64,000 bases of DNA from Halomarina litorea (GTDB lineage: Archaea; Halobacteriota; Halobacteria; Halobacteriales; Haloarculaceae). The notes under the pieces were generated by a model. That model was given only the letters and a program-made list of their open reading frames with translations. It searched no databases and was not told where the DNA came from. The stretch covers positions 558,001 through 622,000 of the forward strand of contig NZ_CP100448.1 of assembly GCF_024227715.1 (NCBI RefSeq). The letters are read 5' to 3'. Of the stretch, positions 18,232 through 25,897 are shown piece after piece. A program made the position numbers and the translations under genes. How positions within the stretch are numbered: position 1 is the first letter of the stretch; every line of letters begins with the position of its first letter.

Positions 18232-18645
18232 CTACTCCCCGCTCTCGAAGGCGTCGAGGCCGGCGCGCGCGACGGTCATGTCCTCCTCGGGCGACCCCCC
18301 GCTGACGCCGATGGCGCCGACGACGTCCCCGTCCACCTCGATGGGGAACCCGCCCCCGAAGGTGACGATGCGCCCGCCGTTGGTCGTCTCGATGCCGTAG
18401 AGGTCCTCGCCCGGTTGGGCCGCCTCGCCGACCGCCTCCGTCGAGAGCTTCAGGCTCACCGACGTGTAGGCCTTGTTCCGCGCGATGTCGATGCTCGCGA
18501 TGAGGGCGTCGTCCATCCGGTGGAACCCGACGAGGTTGCCCCCGCCGTCGGCCACCGCGATACACATCGGCACGCCGACGTCCTCGGCTTCCTCCTCCGC
18601 GGCCGCTATCATCGCCTTCGCGTCCTCTAGCTGTGGTCCTGTCAT
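18232..18645 (-). CDS. GlcG/HbpS-family (DUF336, PduO C-terminal type) protein
   Basis: A 137-residue single-domain protein of the GlcG/HbpS family. It shows the family landmarks VPMCIAVADGGGNLVGFHRMDDA, then ARNKAYTSV and a final Gly-rich GGFPIEVDGDVVGAIGVSGG region (motifs split here for length). HbpS binds haem; the same domain forms the C-terminal half of PduO, the cobalamin adenosyltransferase of diol metabolism. It lies less than 1 kb from pduCDE, which may be meaningful. A TATTAATA box lies 29 nt before the ATG. Haem or corrinoid handling is possible; not shown by sequence alone. Confidence 0.82.
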   Translation of the reverse strand: MTGPQLEDAKAMIAAAEEEAEDVGVPMCIAVADGGGNLVGFHRMDDALIASIDIARNKAYTSVSLKLSTEAVGEAAQPGEDLYGIETTNGGRIVTFGGGFPIEVDGDVVGAIGVSGGSPEEDMTVARAGLDAFESGE

Positions 18646-18673
18646 CTGGTCTCCGGGTGAGTCTCTGACTGAG

Positions 18674-18682
18674 TATTAATAA
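18674..18682 (-). promoter_or_regulatory. TATA box of the GlcG/HbpS-type gene
   Basis: Minus-strand TTATTAATA centred 29-36 nt before the start at 18645, in an otherwise GC-rich stretch. Confidence 0.45.
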
Positions 18683-18747
18683 CAGTTGCCACGGTCGGGC
18701 TAGGCCGTCGGCACAACAGCTAAGCGAGCGATTCGCGTGGTGTCTTC

Positions 18748-19044
18748 ATGGTCGACGAGCGACCGCCGGGGGAACGCCCGGACATCGAGGTGCTGTTCGA
18801 GACCATCGACCGCAACAGCGACCGCGAGTGGGCCGACTACCGGGCGGCCTTCGAGTTCACCGTCGTCGGCGAGAGCCGGGTTCGGGTCGCCCGTCCCGAC
18901 GAGGACCGTGAGGTGGACCACGTCGTCGAACTGGAGGGGGGTCGGGCGGCGGCCTGCGATTGCTTCTCCGCTCGCCGACCCGCCCCCTCGAGGGGACGGT
19001 CCTGCCGGCACATGCGTGCCGTCGACGCCCACCCCTTCCTCTAG
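18748..19044 (+). CDS. SWIM-type zinc-finger protein
   Basis: A 98-residue protein with a CxC...CxH pattern (C70, C72, C86, H88), the signature of SWIM zinc fingers, which mediate DNA or protein contact and are often linked to recombination or regulatory proteins. The N-terminal 65 residues are acidic and beta-rich. It reads toward pduE and the two genes overlap by 4 nt at their 3' ends (19041-19044). Whether it regulates the diol dehydratase genes is an open guess. Confidence 0.7.
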   Translation: MVDERPPGERPDIEVLFETIDRNSDREWADYRAAFEFTVVGESRVRVARPDEDREVDHVVELEGGRAAACDCFSARRPAPSRGRSCRHMRAVDAHPFL

Positions 19045-19442
19045 AAGAGACCTCGCTCCTCGTACACCTCCGCCGCCTCGCGGACGAACGCGGCGTTGAC
19101 CTCCGCGCCGTACTCCGATTCGAGTTCGTCGGCGATGTCGTGGAGCGTCTCCTTCTCGGCACCGCTCGGGCGCAGGGCGTTGTATATCTCGAGGATGCGG
19201 TCGTCGGGCACCTCGGTGAGTTCGGCGGCCCGCCGGAAGTTCCGGGCGACCTGCGGTCGGCCGCGGTCCTCGGCGATGCGCGCCTGCTTCTCCAAGGTCT
19301 CGGGGGTGATGGCGAGCTGGTCGCCGTCTATCTCCCCCTCGACGACCTTCTCTAAGGTTATCTCCGAGAGCTTCGTGCCGTCGGGTGTCGTTACGTTCTC
19401 CGGGTCGTCAGCCAGTGGGTACTGTATCTCGTCGTCGGTCAT
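19041..19442 (-). CDS. pduE: Diol/glycerol dehydratase small subunit
   Basis: Small (gamma) subunit, 133 aa, of adenosylcobalamin-dependent diol dehydratase. The N-terminal YPLADDPENVTTPDG stretch is close to bacterial PduE, and the helical C-terminal half with ALRPSGAEKET and the YEERGLF ending is characteristic. It caps the large subunit in the (abc)2 complex. It follows pduD with a 1-nt gap and is the last gene of the cluster. The subunit is full length, so the enzyme should be functional. Confidence 0.92.
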   Translation of the reverse strand: MTDDEIQYPLADDPENVTTPDGTKLSEITLEKVVEGEIDGDQLAITPETLEKQARIAEDRGRPQVARNFRRAAELTEVPDDRILEIYNALRPSGAEKETLHDIADELESEYGAEVNAAFVREAAEVYEERGLF

Positions 19443-19443
19443 A

Positions 19444-20013
19444 TCACTCGAAACTCACGTCCAGTTCGACCGGGTCGCGGTCGTCGCGGTAGTCCATCTC
19501 CTTGATGTGCCAGAGCGCCGCCAGCGCTTGGTACTTCGGTCGTGCCATCGGGTCGTTCGAGACGGGCACCGGCGCGGGCGTCTCGCCTTTCGCGTAGAGC
19601 GCCGCGTTCTTCCCGATGGCCCTGCACGTCTCGGCGTCGATGAGCGGCGCCTGTGGGAACAGTTCGAGGTTGTTCAGGGGCACCAGGTCGCGCTGGTGGA
19701 TGAGCGTCGTCCCCCGGGTCTGGATACCGATGGAGATCCCCGACCCGCTGAGTTTCGCCCCCCGCAGGCCGATGACGCCGAGGTCGAGGCTGTCGAAGAA
19801 GCGCACGATGCGGGCCGTGACGCCCTCCTCCTCGATGCCAGCGAGCATCTCGCGGATCATCTCGGCGTGCTTGACGCCCGCGAGCGTCTCGTCTTTCAGG
19901 TCGTTGAACCCCGCGCTGATGGCGATGACCACCTCGTCGGTGTCGGTGCCCTCCTCGGCGGGGCCGCGTTCGGTCAGTACGAGCGTCCGCTCTCGCTGCT
20001 GGGTCTGTGCCAT
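19444..20013 (-). CDS. pduD: Diol/glycerol dehydratase medium subunit
   Basis: Medium (beta) subunit, 189 aa, which together with PduC holds the B12 cofactor. Landmarks are VIAISAGFN near residue 29, the GLRGAKLSGSGISIGIQTRGT core and the C-terminal MARPKYQALAALWHI region. Bacterial PduD carries an N-terminal extension that targets it to microcompartments; here the N-terminus before the core is short (about 27 acidic residues) and does not look like such a signal. It lies 3 nt after pduC. Confidence 0.92.
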   Translation of the reverse strand: MAQTQQRERTLVLTERGPAEEGTDTDEVVIAISAGFNDLKDETLAGVKHAEMIREMLAGIEEEGVTARIVRFFDSLDLGVIGLRGAKLSGSGISIGIQTRGTTLIHQRDLVPLNNLELFPQAPLIDAETCRAIGKNAALYAKGETPAPVPVSNDPMARPKYQALAALWHIKEMDYRDDRDPVELDVSFE

Positions 20014-20016
20014 GGG

Positions 20017-21732
20017 TCAGATGTCCTCCGGGTCCACCGCGAAGCGGATGTTCTTCTTCTCCTCCCACTCCTCGCCCTCGAGGCGGTGGCCGGTGCCCGG
20101 CCCCTGGTACTCGTTGGGGTCGTTGACGGCGCTGATGACGTTGAAGTCCTCGTCGAACACGGCCGCCGTCTGGATGTAGTCGCCGGCGACGCGGCCCTTG
20201 AGAATCCCCAGTAAGTTCTCGGCGATGTCTTCGAAGCCGTTCTGTGCGAGTATCTTCGTCACGTCCGCGCCCGTGACGCCCTCCTCCATCATCTCCCCCG
20301 CGGCCTTGATGTCCTCGGCCTGCTTGCGGTCGGGCATGTCCTCGCTGCCGTCGGCGTAGGTGGCGGCCTCCACCTCCTCGTCGGTGATGGGCGGGAAGCC
20401 CAGTTCCTCGAAGACGGTCTGGAGTGCGCGCGCCGCCCGGTTGCGGTGTTCGACGACCGTCTCCTCGTCGACGGGTCTCGTCCCCCCCTCGACCTGCAGG
20501 TCCCGTTGCATCACGTTGTACTCGTCGAAGTCGTAGGAGTCGAACGTCGACCCGGCGAACATGTTGTCGTAGTTCGGGACGGCGCTGTACCCCGAGAAGA
20601 TGAAGTCCGTCCCCGCGAGGAACTGGGGCATCATCCGGGCCGTGCGGCGCTTCTCCGAGTGGGTGAACGTCTGATCGTTCCCGGAGGCGACTTCGAGGTC
20701 GGCCATCATCGTCACGAGGTTCTCCGCGGCTACCTCCTTGACCCCGCCCGGGACGGACGTTGGGATGGCGATACAGCTGATACCGCCGTTCTGGAGCCCC
20801 TGCACGCCACACCCCTTGGTGACGAGGATGCACCGGATTTCGAGGTAGAGCATCGACTTGCCCTCGGCCTGACCCATGTTCAGTTCGGAGCCGGCCCCGG
20901 AGGTGTAGCGCATCTTCAGGCCTCGGGAGGCGTACCCCGAGGCGAGGAAGGCCTTCGACCACGGCGTGTCGTCGCCGTCCTTGAACACGTCCTCGGTGCC
21001 GTACACCGACACCGTCTCGGCGTAGCCGGTCATCCCGCGCATCCCGAGTTCGAGTTCTGTCGCCTCCTCGACGGCACACTGCGTGATGACGCCGCCCCGG
21101 CCACACTGCGCGCCGATCTGCTGGGCGAGCGCCGTCAGCGGGGCCATCCGGGCGACGCCGACGGTGTTCTCCGCCTCGTAGAACCCCCGGAGGGCGGCCT
21201 CCGCCGCGTCCGCCGCGATCTGGACCGGGTTGTCCTTGACGCTCGTGACGTGACACTGGTTACCCGGCGTCTGGCGCGTGCGCATCTTTTTCATCGCCAT
21301 GATTATCTCGGCGATGTCGAGGTGGTTGACCACCTCCGCCAGTTTCGCGGGCGTCATCGCCGTCGAGAGTTCCACTACCTCCGAGCGCGGGACGTTGATG
21401 TCCACGAGGTCGCGGGCGAACTCGAGGGAGTCCGTCGCCATGGCCTCCTCCGCCCGTTCGACGTCGATGGCGTAGTCCGCGATGAACCGGTCGATGAAGT
21501 CGAACTCGTCGCGCTCCTTCCCGTCCATCTCGACGATGCGCCCGTCCTCGACCTCGATGCTCGGGTCCGGGTCGTTGGGGCTCTCCATCGCGACGAACCC
21601 CACCTCGGGCCACTCGTTGACGAAGCCGTCCTCGGTTATCGCCCGTTCGTCGAGGGCCTCGAAGCGTTTCGACCGCCGCGTACCCCCCCTGTCCTCCTCG
21701 GCGTCGCTGTGGGGTGTGTTCCCCTCTGTCAT
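20017..21732 (-). CDS. pduC: Adenosylcobalamin-dependent diol/glycerol dehydratase large subunit
   Basis: Catalytic alpha subunit (571 aa) converting propane-1,2-diol to propanal or glycerol to 3-hydroxypropanal by a radical mechanism. Sequence follows bacterial PduC nearly end to end: NQCHVTSV (active-site His), TQCALEE-like TQCAVEEATEL, GDDTPWSKAFLA, GLKMRYTSGAGSE, GVQGLQNGG and SGYSAVPNYDNMFAGS. It carries an extra acidic N-terminus of about 20 residues, a usual halophile adaptation. The high identity of motifs to bacterial enzymes suggests acquisition from bacteria. Glycerol, plentiful in salterns, is an attractive substrate but propanediol is equally possible. Confidence 0.95.
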   Translation of the reverse strand: MTEGNTPHSDAEEDRGGTRRSKRFEALDERAITEDGFVNEWPEVGFVAMESPNDPDPSIEVEDGRIVEMDGKERDEFDFIDRFIADYAIDVERAEEAMATDSLEFARDLVDINVPRSEVVELSTAMTPAKLAEVVNHLDIAEIIMAMKKMRTRQTPGNQCHVTSVKDNPVQIAADAAEAALRGFYEAENTVGVARMAPLTALAQQIGAQCGRGGVITQCAVEEATELELGMRGMTGYAETVSVYGTEDVFKDGDDTPWSKAFLASGYASRGLKMRYTSGAGSELNMGQAEGKSMLYLEIRCILVTKGCGVQGLQNGGISCIAIPTSVPGGVKEVAAENLVTMMADLEVASGNDQTFTHSEKRRTARMMPQFLAGTDFIFSGYSAVPNYDNMFAGSTFDSYDFDEYNVMQRDLQVEGGTRPVDEETVVEHRNRAARALQTVFEELGFPPITDEEVEAATYADGSEDMPDRKQAEDIKAAGEMMEEGVTGADVTKILAQNGFEDIAENLLGILKGRVAGDYIQTAAVFDEDFNVISAVNDPNEYQGPGTGHRLEGEEWEEKKNIRFAVDPEDI

Positions 21733-21760
21733 TACGGATGCACGCAGGGGAGGACCCCGG

Positions 21761-21766
21761 ATATAC
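21761..21766 (-). promoter_or_regulatory. TATA box in front of pduC
   Basis: Minus-strand TATAT about 29 nt before the pduC ATG, within the 164-nt gap that separates pduGH from pduCDE. It suggests that the dehydratase genes have a promoter of their own in addition to possible read-through from the reactivase genes. Confidence 0.5.
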
Positions 21767-21896
21767 TTTCACCGTTTCTACCACTGTTGTAAAAAAGTGA
21801 ACAATGAATAACGAAAGTGAGCTTGTCATCTCACTATCTGGCACTATTCGGCGTTCCTGTCTATCGTCGGCGGTTCCAGGTCCCCGAACGACGGGT

Positions 21897-22259
21897 TCAA
21901 TCGAGGGGCTTCAGCGGCGTCCCCTTCGCCAGGCGCGCCGCGTTCGACCCGAGTTTCCGCGCGGTCGCCGTCGAAACCTCCCGAACGTCGAACAGGGGGT
22001 CGTCGTCGGGCAGCTGCTTGTGGTGGACGACGACCCGGTCGCCGAGGACGCTCACGCCGATTTTCAGCGACGACGCCCGCGCCGCCTCGAATGCTACCGA
22101 CACGCCGTCGCCGGTCGCCCCCGACTCGACGGCCCACGGGACGCCGTCCTCCTCGATGCCGTGTTCGACGTGGGAGACGAGACGCGATTCGTCGCCACAC
22201 CGGACGAGGATCCGGGGCACGTCGTCGCCCCCGCCGTCGGGTCGCGGGTCGCCTCCCAT
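21897..22259 (-). CDS. pduH: Diol dehydratase reactivase small subunit
   Basis: Small subunit (120 aa) of the chaperone-like factor that removes damaged cobalamin from diol dehydratase. It has the fold-typical ILVRCGDES, then a GIEEDGVPW motif near residue 35 and the C-terminal ARKLGSNAARLAKG. Its start overlaps the pduG stop by one base (TGATG), so the two subunits are made together in equal amounts. Length is normal. Confidence 0.88.
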   Translation of the reverse strand: MGGDPRPDGGGDDVPRILVRCGDESRLVSHVEHGIEEDGVPWAVESGATGDGVSVAFEAARASSLKIGVSVLGDRVVVHHKQLPDDDPLFDVREVSTATARKLGSNAARLAKGTPLKPLD

Positions 22260-24163
22260 CAGTCGTCCCCCGCGGCCGCCCGGTCCAGCGAGGCGGTCAG
22301 TTCCTCCGGGAGGGCGAAGTCGAGGTAGCCGCCGTCCCCGACGTGCGAGAGGACGAGACCCGTCGCCACGGCGTTTCGTGGGCCCATCTCGCCTCTGACG
22401 TTCGCCCGCCCGCAGACGATGCCGTACTCCGCGAGGGCGTCCGAGACCAGTTCGGGTATCTCGAAGTCGAGCGCCGACCGGCCGACCATCACGACGAAGG
22501 GGAGGTGCCGGATGCTGTCCGTCGGGGTCACGAGGTTGAGTGCCCGTTCGGCGTTCGTCACGAACACCTTTCGCTTGGCCTCGCGGCGGGTCCGCCGTAT
22601 CTCCTCGACGGAGGCGTCGGCCGTCACCGGGCGCAACCCGCCCTCGTCCTCGATGAGCACCGTCCGCCCGAACAGCTCGGGGTCCACCGCCTCGTCGAAG
22701 AACGTCACCGTCCCGTCCTCCTGTCTGATGCTGAACAGCGTCTCGACCTTCGCGGCGGGGAACTTCTTGATGGCCTCCGCCTGGTCCCGGTCGTCGAGGC
22801 CGAGTTCCGAGTCGATGAGCATCGTCACCATGTCGCCGGCCCCCGAGAGATGGATGGAGTCGATGGCGAGGTCCTCGCCCATGTAGGCGGCGTCCGTCGA
22901 CCCCCCGCCCATGTCGAGAATGGCGACGGGGCGGTCGGTCCCCGGCGTCGTCAGCGACCCGAGGACGGCCATGTTCGCCTCGACGCCCTGGATGAGCACC
23001 TCACAGCCCAGCTCCGCCCCGACGCCGTCGGCTATCTGTCGCATCGGGAGGCGCTGGGTCTTGACCATCGCCGCGAGCCCCACTGCGTTCTCCATGCTGT
23101 ACTCGTCGGCCACCGACCCCTGGACGTTCTGCGGGACGAGAGTGTCGACGGCCATCACGTCGCGTATCTCGATGTCCTCGACGGCCTGTCCGGTCACCTC
23201 CGCCATGCTGTCGCGCGCCCGGTTGAGCATCCCGCCGATGTTCGACCCGCTCTCCCCGCGGACGTCCGAGACGGGCCAACTGCGCATCACGGCGTCCATG
23301 ATGCGGCCGGCCCCCTCGTCGACGGGCACCTCGACGGTGTTGCCCCGTTCGTCGACGATTCGGAGGTCGCCCGCCGGGATGGTCCGCTCCTCGACGTCGC
23401 CCTTCGGCGTCTTGACGACCACCGCAGACTTGTTGCCCACCAGCGCCCGCGCGACGGGGATGACCTTCCGGGTCTCCTCGGGCGAGAGGTCGAACGCCGT
23501 CGCGATACCGTAGGGGTTCGACAGTTCGTCGATGGTCCGTCCCGTCCGCGATGGGGCCACCTCGACTGCCGCCGGTTGCCCCCGTGGGATGGCCTCCAGA
23601 CGCGACACCTCGTCGACGATGGGGACGTCGGCGTCGATGCGGTTGTCGATGAGGACCGCGTCGTCGTTCTGGACGACGGCGCCGGCTACCTCGACCCCCG
23701 CGTCGGCCCACTCGTTGATGCGCTCGGCGGCGACGGCGAAGTCCACCTCGCCGGGCACGAGGAAGACGAGCGACTCGCCCGGGTCGTAGTCGTCCATGTC
23801 CGCCGTGACGTCTACCGTCGTCCCCATCCCAAGGCCCTCCCCGCCGGGCGTCGAGGGGTCGTGGCCGATCATCGTGGACTCCGTGATGACCGTCTCCGTG
23901 ATGGTCTCCATGGCGACGTCACCGATGACCGGGGCCGCCTCGTTGAGGAGGACACGGTCCACGTCCCGGGCCTCGATGTCGGCCTCCTCGGCCGCCCGTT
24001 CGAGCGCCCGCACCACGCCGGGGACGTTCTTCTCCGTCCCTTTCAGTCCCGTCGTCCGGGAGAGACTGGCCGCCACGAACGTCACCGTCCCCTCGTCGTC
24101 TCGGCGAACGAGTGCGACTTCGGTGCTGGAGTTTCCGATATCCACACCCGCGATGTACTCCAT
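22259..24163 (-). CDS. pduG: Diol dehydratase reactivase large subunit, ATPase
   Basis: Large subunit (634 aa) of the reactivase, an actin/Hsp70-fold ATPase. The N-terminal GVDIGNSSTEVAL phosphate loop at residues 6-18, NEAAPVIGD near 95 and the second phosphate loop LDMGGGSTDAA around residue 415 are all present. It releases inactive cofactor from PduCDE using ATP. In this cluster the reactivase genes come first, upstream of the dehydratase genes, the reverse of the usual bacterial order. No cobalamin adenosyltransferase or shell-protein gene is in the window. Confidence 0.93.
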   Translation of the reverse strand: MEYIAGVDIGNSSTEVALVRRDDEGTVTFVAASLSRTTGLKGTEKNVPGVVRALERAAEEADIEARDVDRVLLNEAAPVIGDVAMETITETVITESTMIGHDPSTPGGEGLGMGTTVDVTADMDDYDPGESLVFLVPGEVDFAVAAERINEWADAGVEVAGAVVQNDDAVLIDNRIDADVPIVDEVSRLEAIPRGQPAAVEVAPSRTGRTIDELSNPYGIATAFDLSPEETRKVIPVARALVGNKSAVVVKTPKGDVEERTIPAGDLRIVDERGNTVEVPVDEGAGRIMDAVMRSWPVSDVRGESGSNIGGMLNRARDSMAEVTGQAVEDIEIRDVMAVDTLVPQNVQGSVADEYSMENAVGLAAMVKTQRLPMRQIADGVGAELGCEVLIQGVEANMAVLGSLTTPGTDRPVAILDMGGGSTDAAYMGEDLAIDSIHLSGAGDMVTMLIDSELGLDDRDQAEAIKKFPAAKVETLFSIRQEDGTVTFFDEAVDPELFGRTVLIEDEGGLRPVTADASVEEIRRTRREAKRKVFVTNAERALNLVTPTDSIRHLPFVVMVGRSALDFEIPELVSDALAEYGIVCGRANVRGEMGPRNAVATGLVLSHVGDGGYLDFALPEELTASLDRAAAGDD

Positions 24164-24279
24164 ACCGGTCGGTGTGTCGCAGGCGCGATGAGTGTTCTCC
24201 CGTCACACACTGCGGCTCTCCTCGGCGCGGGACGATGCCGACCCCGAACCCACCCGGTGAACCGAGTGTCACGAGCGAC

Positions 24280-24312
24280 GACCCCTCATCAATAAGTCAC
24301 AATCCTTAATTG
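24280..24312. promoter_or_regulatory. Divergent promoter region between pduG and the terpene-synthase-like gene
   Basis: AT-rich patch in the 176-nt gap. Plus-strand CCTTAATTG at 24304-24312 lies 28-36 nt before the GTG at 24340. On the minus strand CTTATTG at about 24289-24296 could serve pduG with a leader of roughly 100 nt. Shared regulation of the two units is possible but not shown. Confidence 0.4.
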
Positions 24313-24339
24313 AGGTAGCTCATTGGATAGAAATAACAC

Positions 24340-25314
24340 GTGGTCGACCGTCCTGACCCCCACTCGACCGTCAGCGAGGTCGAAGCCCACCGGCTGCCGC
24401 CGCGTCTCGCCGCCATCGCGGACCGGTACGACGCGGCCGTCGGGGTCCGGGACCGCTTCCTCTGGAAGTGGTTCCACCACCTCAACCCCGCCTTCCGGCT
24501 CTCGTCGGTGGCTCCCGCCCACGAGCGGAAGGTCCGGACCGACAAGAGCCTCCTCACGTTCTACGTGACGCTCCTCGACGACCTGGTCGACGAACGCGAC
24601 GACCTCGCGACGTTTCAGGAGGCGGCGAAGGTCCCCTTCGACCACTGTCGCGCCGAGGCCGACCGTCGGGGGGTGGACCGCCGGGTGCTGTCGCTCGCCG
24701 AGGAGGTGTGGGACGCCTTCGAGCGGTCGGCCCGCTGCGCCCCCCGGTTCGGGGAGTTCGTCGACCTCCTCCGGTACGACCTCCAGCAGGCGGTCAACGC
24801 CGTCCGCTACGGCCACATCACCAACCGCTACCCGCAGGGGACGACGCTCCGGGAGTCATACGACTACGCCTCGCACAACATGGCGATGTTCTCCTTCGCG
24901 GACGTCGACCTCATGCACTCGCCGTCGTTCGAGCGCCGGGAACTCCGCGGCGTCAGGTCCTGTATCTGGACGGCCCAGCGGATGGCCCGCATCGGCAACT
25001 GGGTGAGCACGTGGAAGCGCGAACTCGCCTCCGGCGACCTCACGTCGGGCGTCCTCGTCTGTGCCGCCGAGCAGGACATCGTCTCCGAGGGCGACCTCCA
25101 GCGACTCCGCGAGGACCCCGACGAGGCGTTCGTGGCGACCCTCCGCGAGCGAATCGACCGCGAGGCCGTCCCCGCACTGCTCTTAGAGCAGTGGCGGGCG
25201 TACTACGAGGAACTGGCGGTGGCCGCCGACCTCGACTCGGTCGACATCGACCGGTTCCGTCGGGGGATGCGCCGGGTGATGCAGTACCACGTCGAGAGCG
25301 AGGGCCGCAAGTAA
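24340..25314 (+). CDS. Class I terpene-synthase-like protein
   Basis: A 324-residue, mostly helical protein with both metal-binding motifs of class I terpene cyclases: DDLVD at residues 80-84 (DDxxD) and N220-x3-T224-x3-E228 (the NSE/DTE motif), about 136 residues apart as in bacterial sesquiterpene synthases. Size is also right for a single-domain bacterial enzyme. An RYGHITNRYP segment and a C-terminal RRVMQYH add family flavour. It would ionise a prenyl diphosphate such as FPP or GGPP and cyclise it in the cytoplasm. The GTG start is set by a TATA box 28 nt upstream. A squalene/phytoene-synthase-like role is less likely because there is only one DDxxD motif. Confidence 0.7.
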   Translation: MVDRPDPHSTVSEVEAHRLPPRLAAIADRYDAAVGVRDRFLWKWFHHLNPAFRLSSVAPAHERKVRTDKSLLTFYVTLLDDLVDERDDLATFQEAAKVPFDHCRAEADRRGVDRRVLSLAEEVWDAFERSARCAPRFGEFVDLLRYDLQQAVNAVRYGHITNRYPQGTTLRESYDYASHNMAMFSFADVDLMHSPSFERRELRGVRSCIWTAQRMARIGNWVSTWKRELASGDLTSGVLVCAAEQDIVSEGDLQRLREDPDEAFVATLRERIDREAVPALLLEQWRAYYEELAVAADLDSVDIDRFRRGMRRVMQYHVESEGRK

Positions 25315-25330
25315 CCGCCACGCAGTGGGC

Positions 25331-25335
25331 TTTAT
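25331..25335 (+). promoter_or_regulatory. TATA-like box before the winged-helix gene
   Basis: TTTAT 26-30 nt before the ATG at 25361, in the short gap after the terpene-synthase-like gene. It indicates separate, leaderless transcription and excludes a longer start at 25325. Confidence 0.4.
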
Positions 25336-25360
25336 CCCTCACCGGTCCCCCTGTTGGGCC

Positions 25361-25726
25361 ATGGTCGAGGCCATCGAGTCGACGACGCTGTCCGAGCGAG
25401 TGGTGCTGCTGGGCGTGACGGAACTGACCGAACGCGGGCAGACGCCCATCCACTCCAGTTCCGTCAAGCGCGCCTGCGTCGACCGCCTCGGCGAGGTGGA
25501 CGGCGACGTCGTCGGGAGCCTCTCGGAGTCCGACGTGGTCCGGGCGCTCAACCGACTGGAGGGCGAGGGCCTCATCGCCCGCGTCACCGTCGAGGACCCC
25601 TCGCCGGTCGGGAAGGGCCGTCCCACCTACGAACTGTCGGCGGACCCCGACCGCGTCCTCGAGACGCTGGCCGAGGACGGCCGGGTCGCCCGTCTCGTCG
25701 AGGGCGTTCGCGACGGCGGCGCGTGA
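25361..25726 (+). CDS. Small winged-helix DNA-binding protein
   Basis: A 121-residue protein with a winged-helix pattern: a helix LSERVVLLGVTEL, a recognition region around SESDVVRALNRLEGEGLI, and a wing with KGRPTYELS. It resembles the winged-helix domain at the C-terminus of haloarchaeal Orc1/Cdc6 proteins and small PadR/MarR-like regulators, but has no ATPase part. It lies 46 nt after the terpene-synthase-like gene on the same strand and is a plausible local regulator; targets unknown. Confidence 0.7.
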   Translation: MVEAIESTTLSERVVLLGVTELTERGQTPIHSSSVKRACVDRLGEVDGDVVGSLSESDVVRALNRLEGEGLIARVTVEDPSPVGKGRPTYELSADPDRVLETLAEDGRVARLVEGVRDGGA

Positions 25727-25764
25727 GCCTTCCTCTTCAACGCCTTCACGACGTGTGAGCGGGG

Positions 25765-25770
25765 TTTAAA
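25765..25770 (+). promoter_or_regulatory. TATA box of the solA-type unit
   Basis: TTTAAA lies 26-31 nt before the ATG of a 33-codon frame at 25796 and 124 nt before the solA-type ATG, so the transcript should begin close to the short frame. Confidence 0.5.
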
Positions 25771-25795
25771 CGCCCGGCGGCCACGCATCTACGTG

Positions 25796-25897
25796 ATGAG
25801 TTCGCACGCCGCGTCGGGCGGGGACGGCCACCCCGCCCGGCACCAGCGACCGCCCCGGGACGGGACCGACCGGACCGCCGACTCGACCGCACCATGA
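25796..25897 (+). CDS. Possible 33-residue leader peptide upstream of the solA-type gene
   Basis: A short frame of 33 codons, Ser/His/Arg/Pro-rich, begins where a leaderless transcript from the TTTAAA box would start and ends with a TGA that overlaps the solA-type ATG (ATGA). Such an overlap lets ribosomes finishing the leader reinitiate on the next gene. The peptide itself has no recognisable domain. It could instead be non-coding leader sequence; the evidence is only placement. Confidence 0.3.
   Translation: MSSHAASGGDGHPARHQRPPRDGTDRTADSTAP

Noticed and set aside
22091-24295. A 734-codon open frame on the plus strand
   Set aside because: Antisense shadow of pduG, whose actin-like ATPase motifs are unmistakable.
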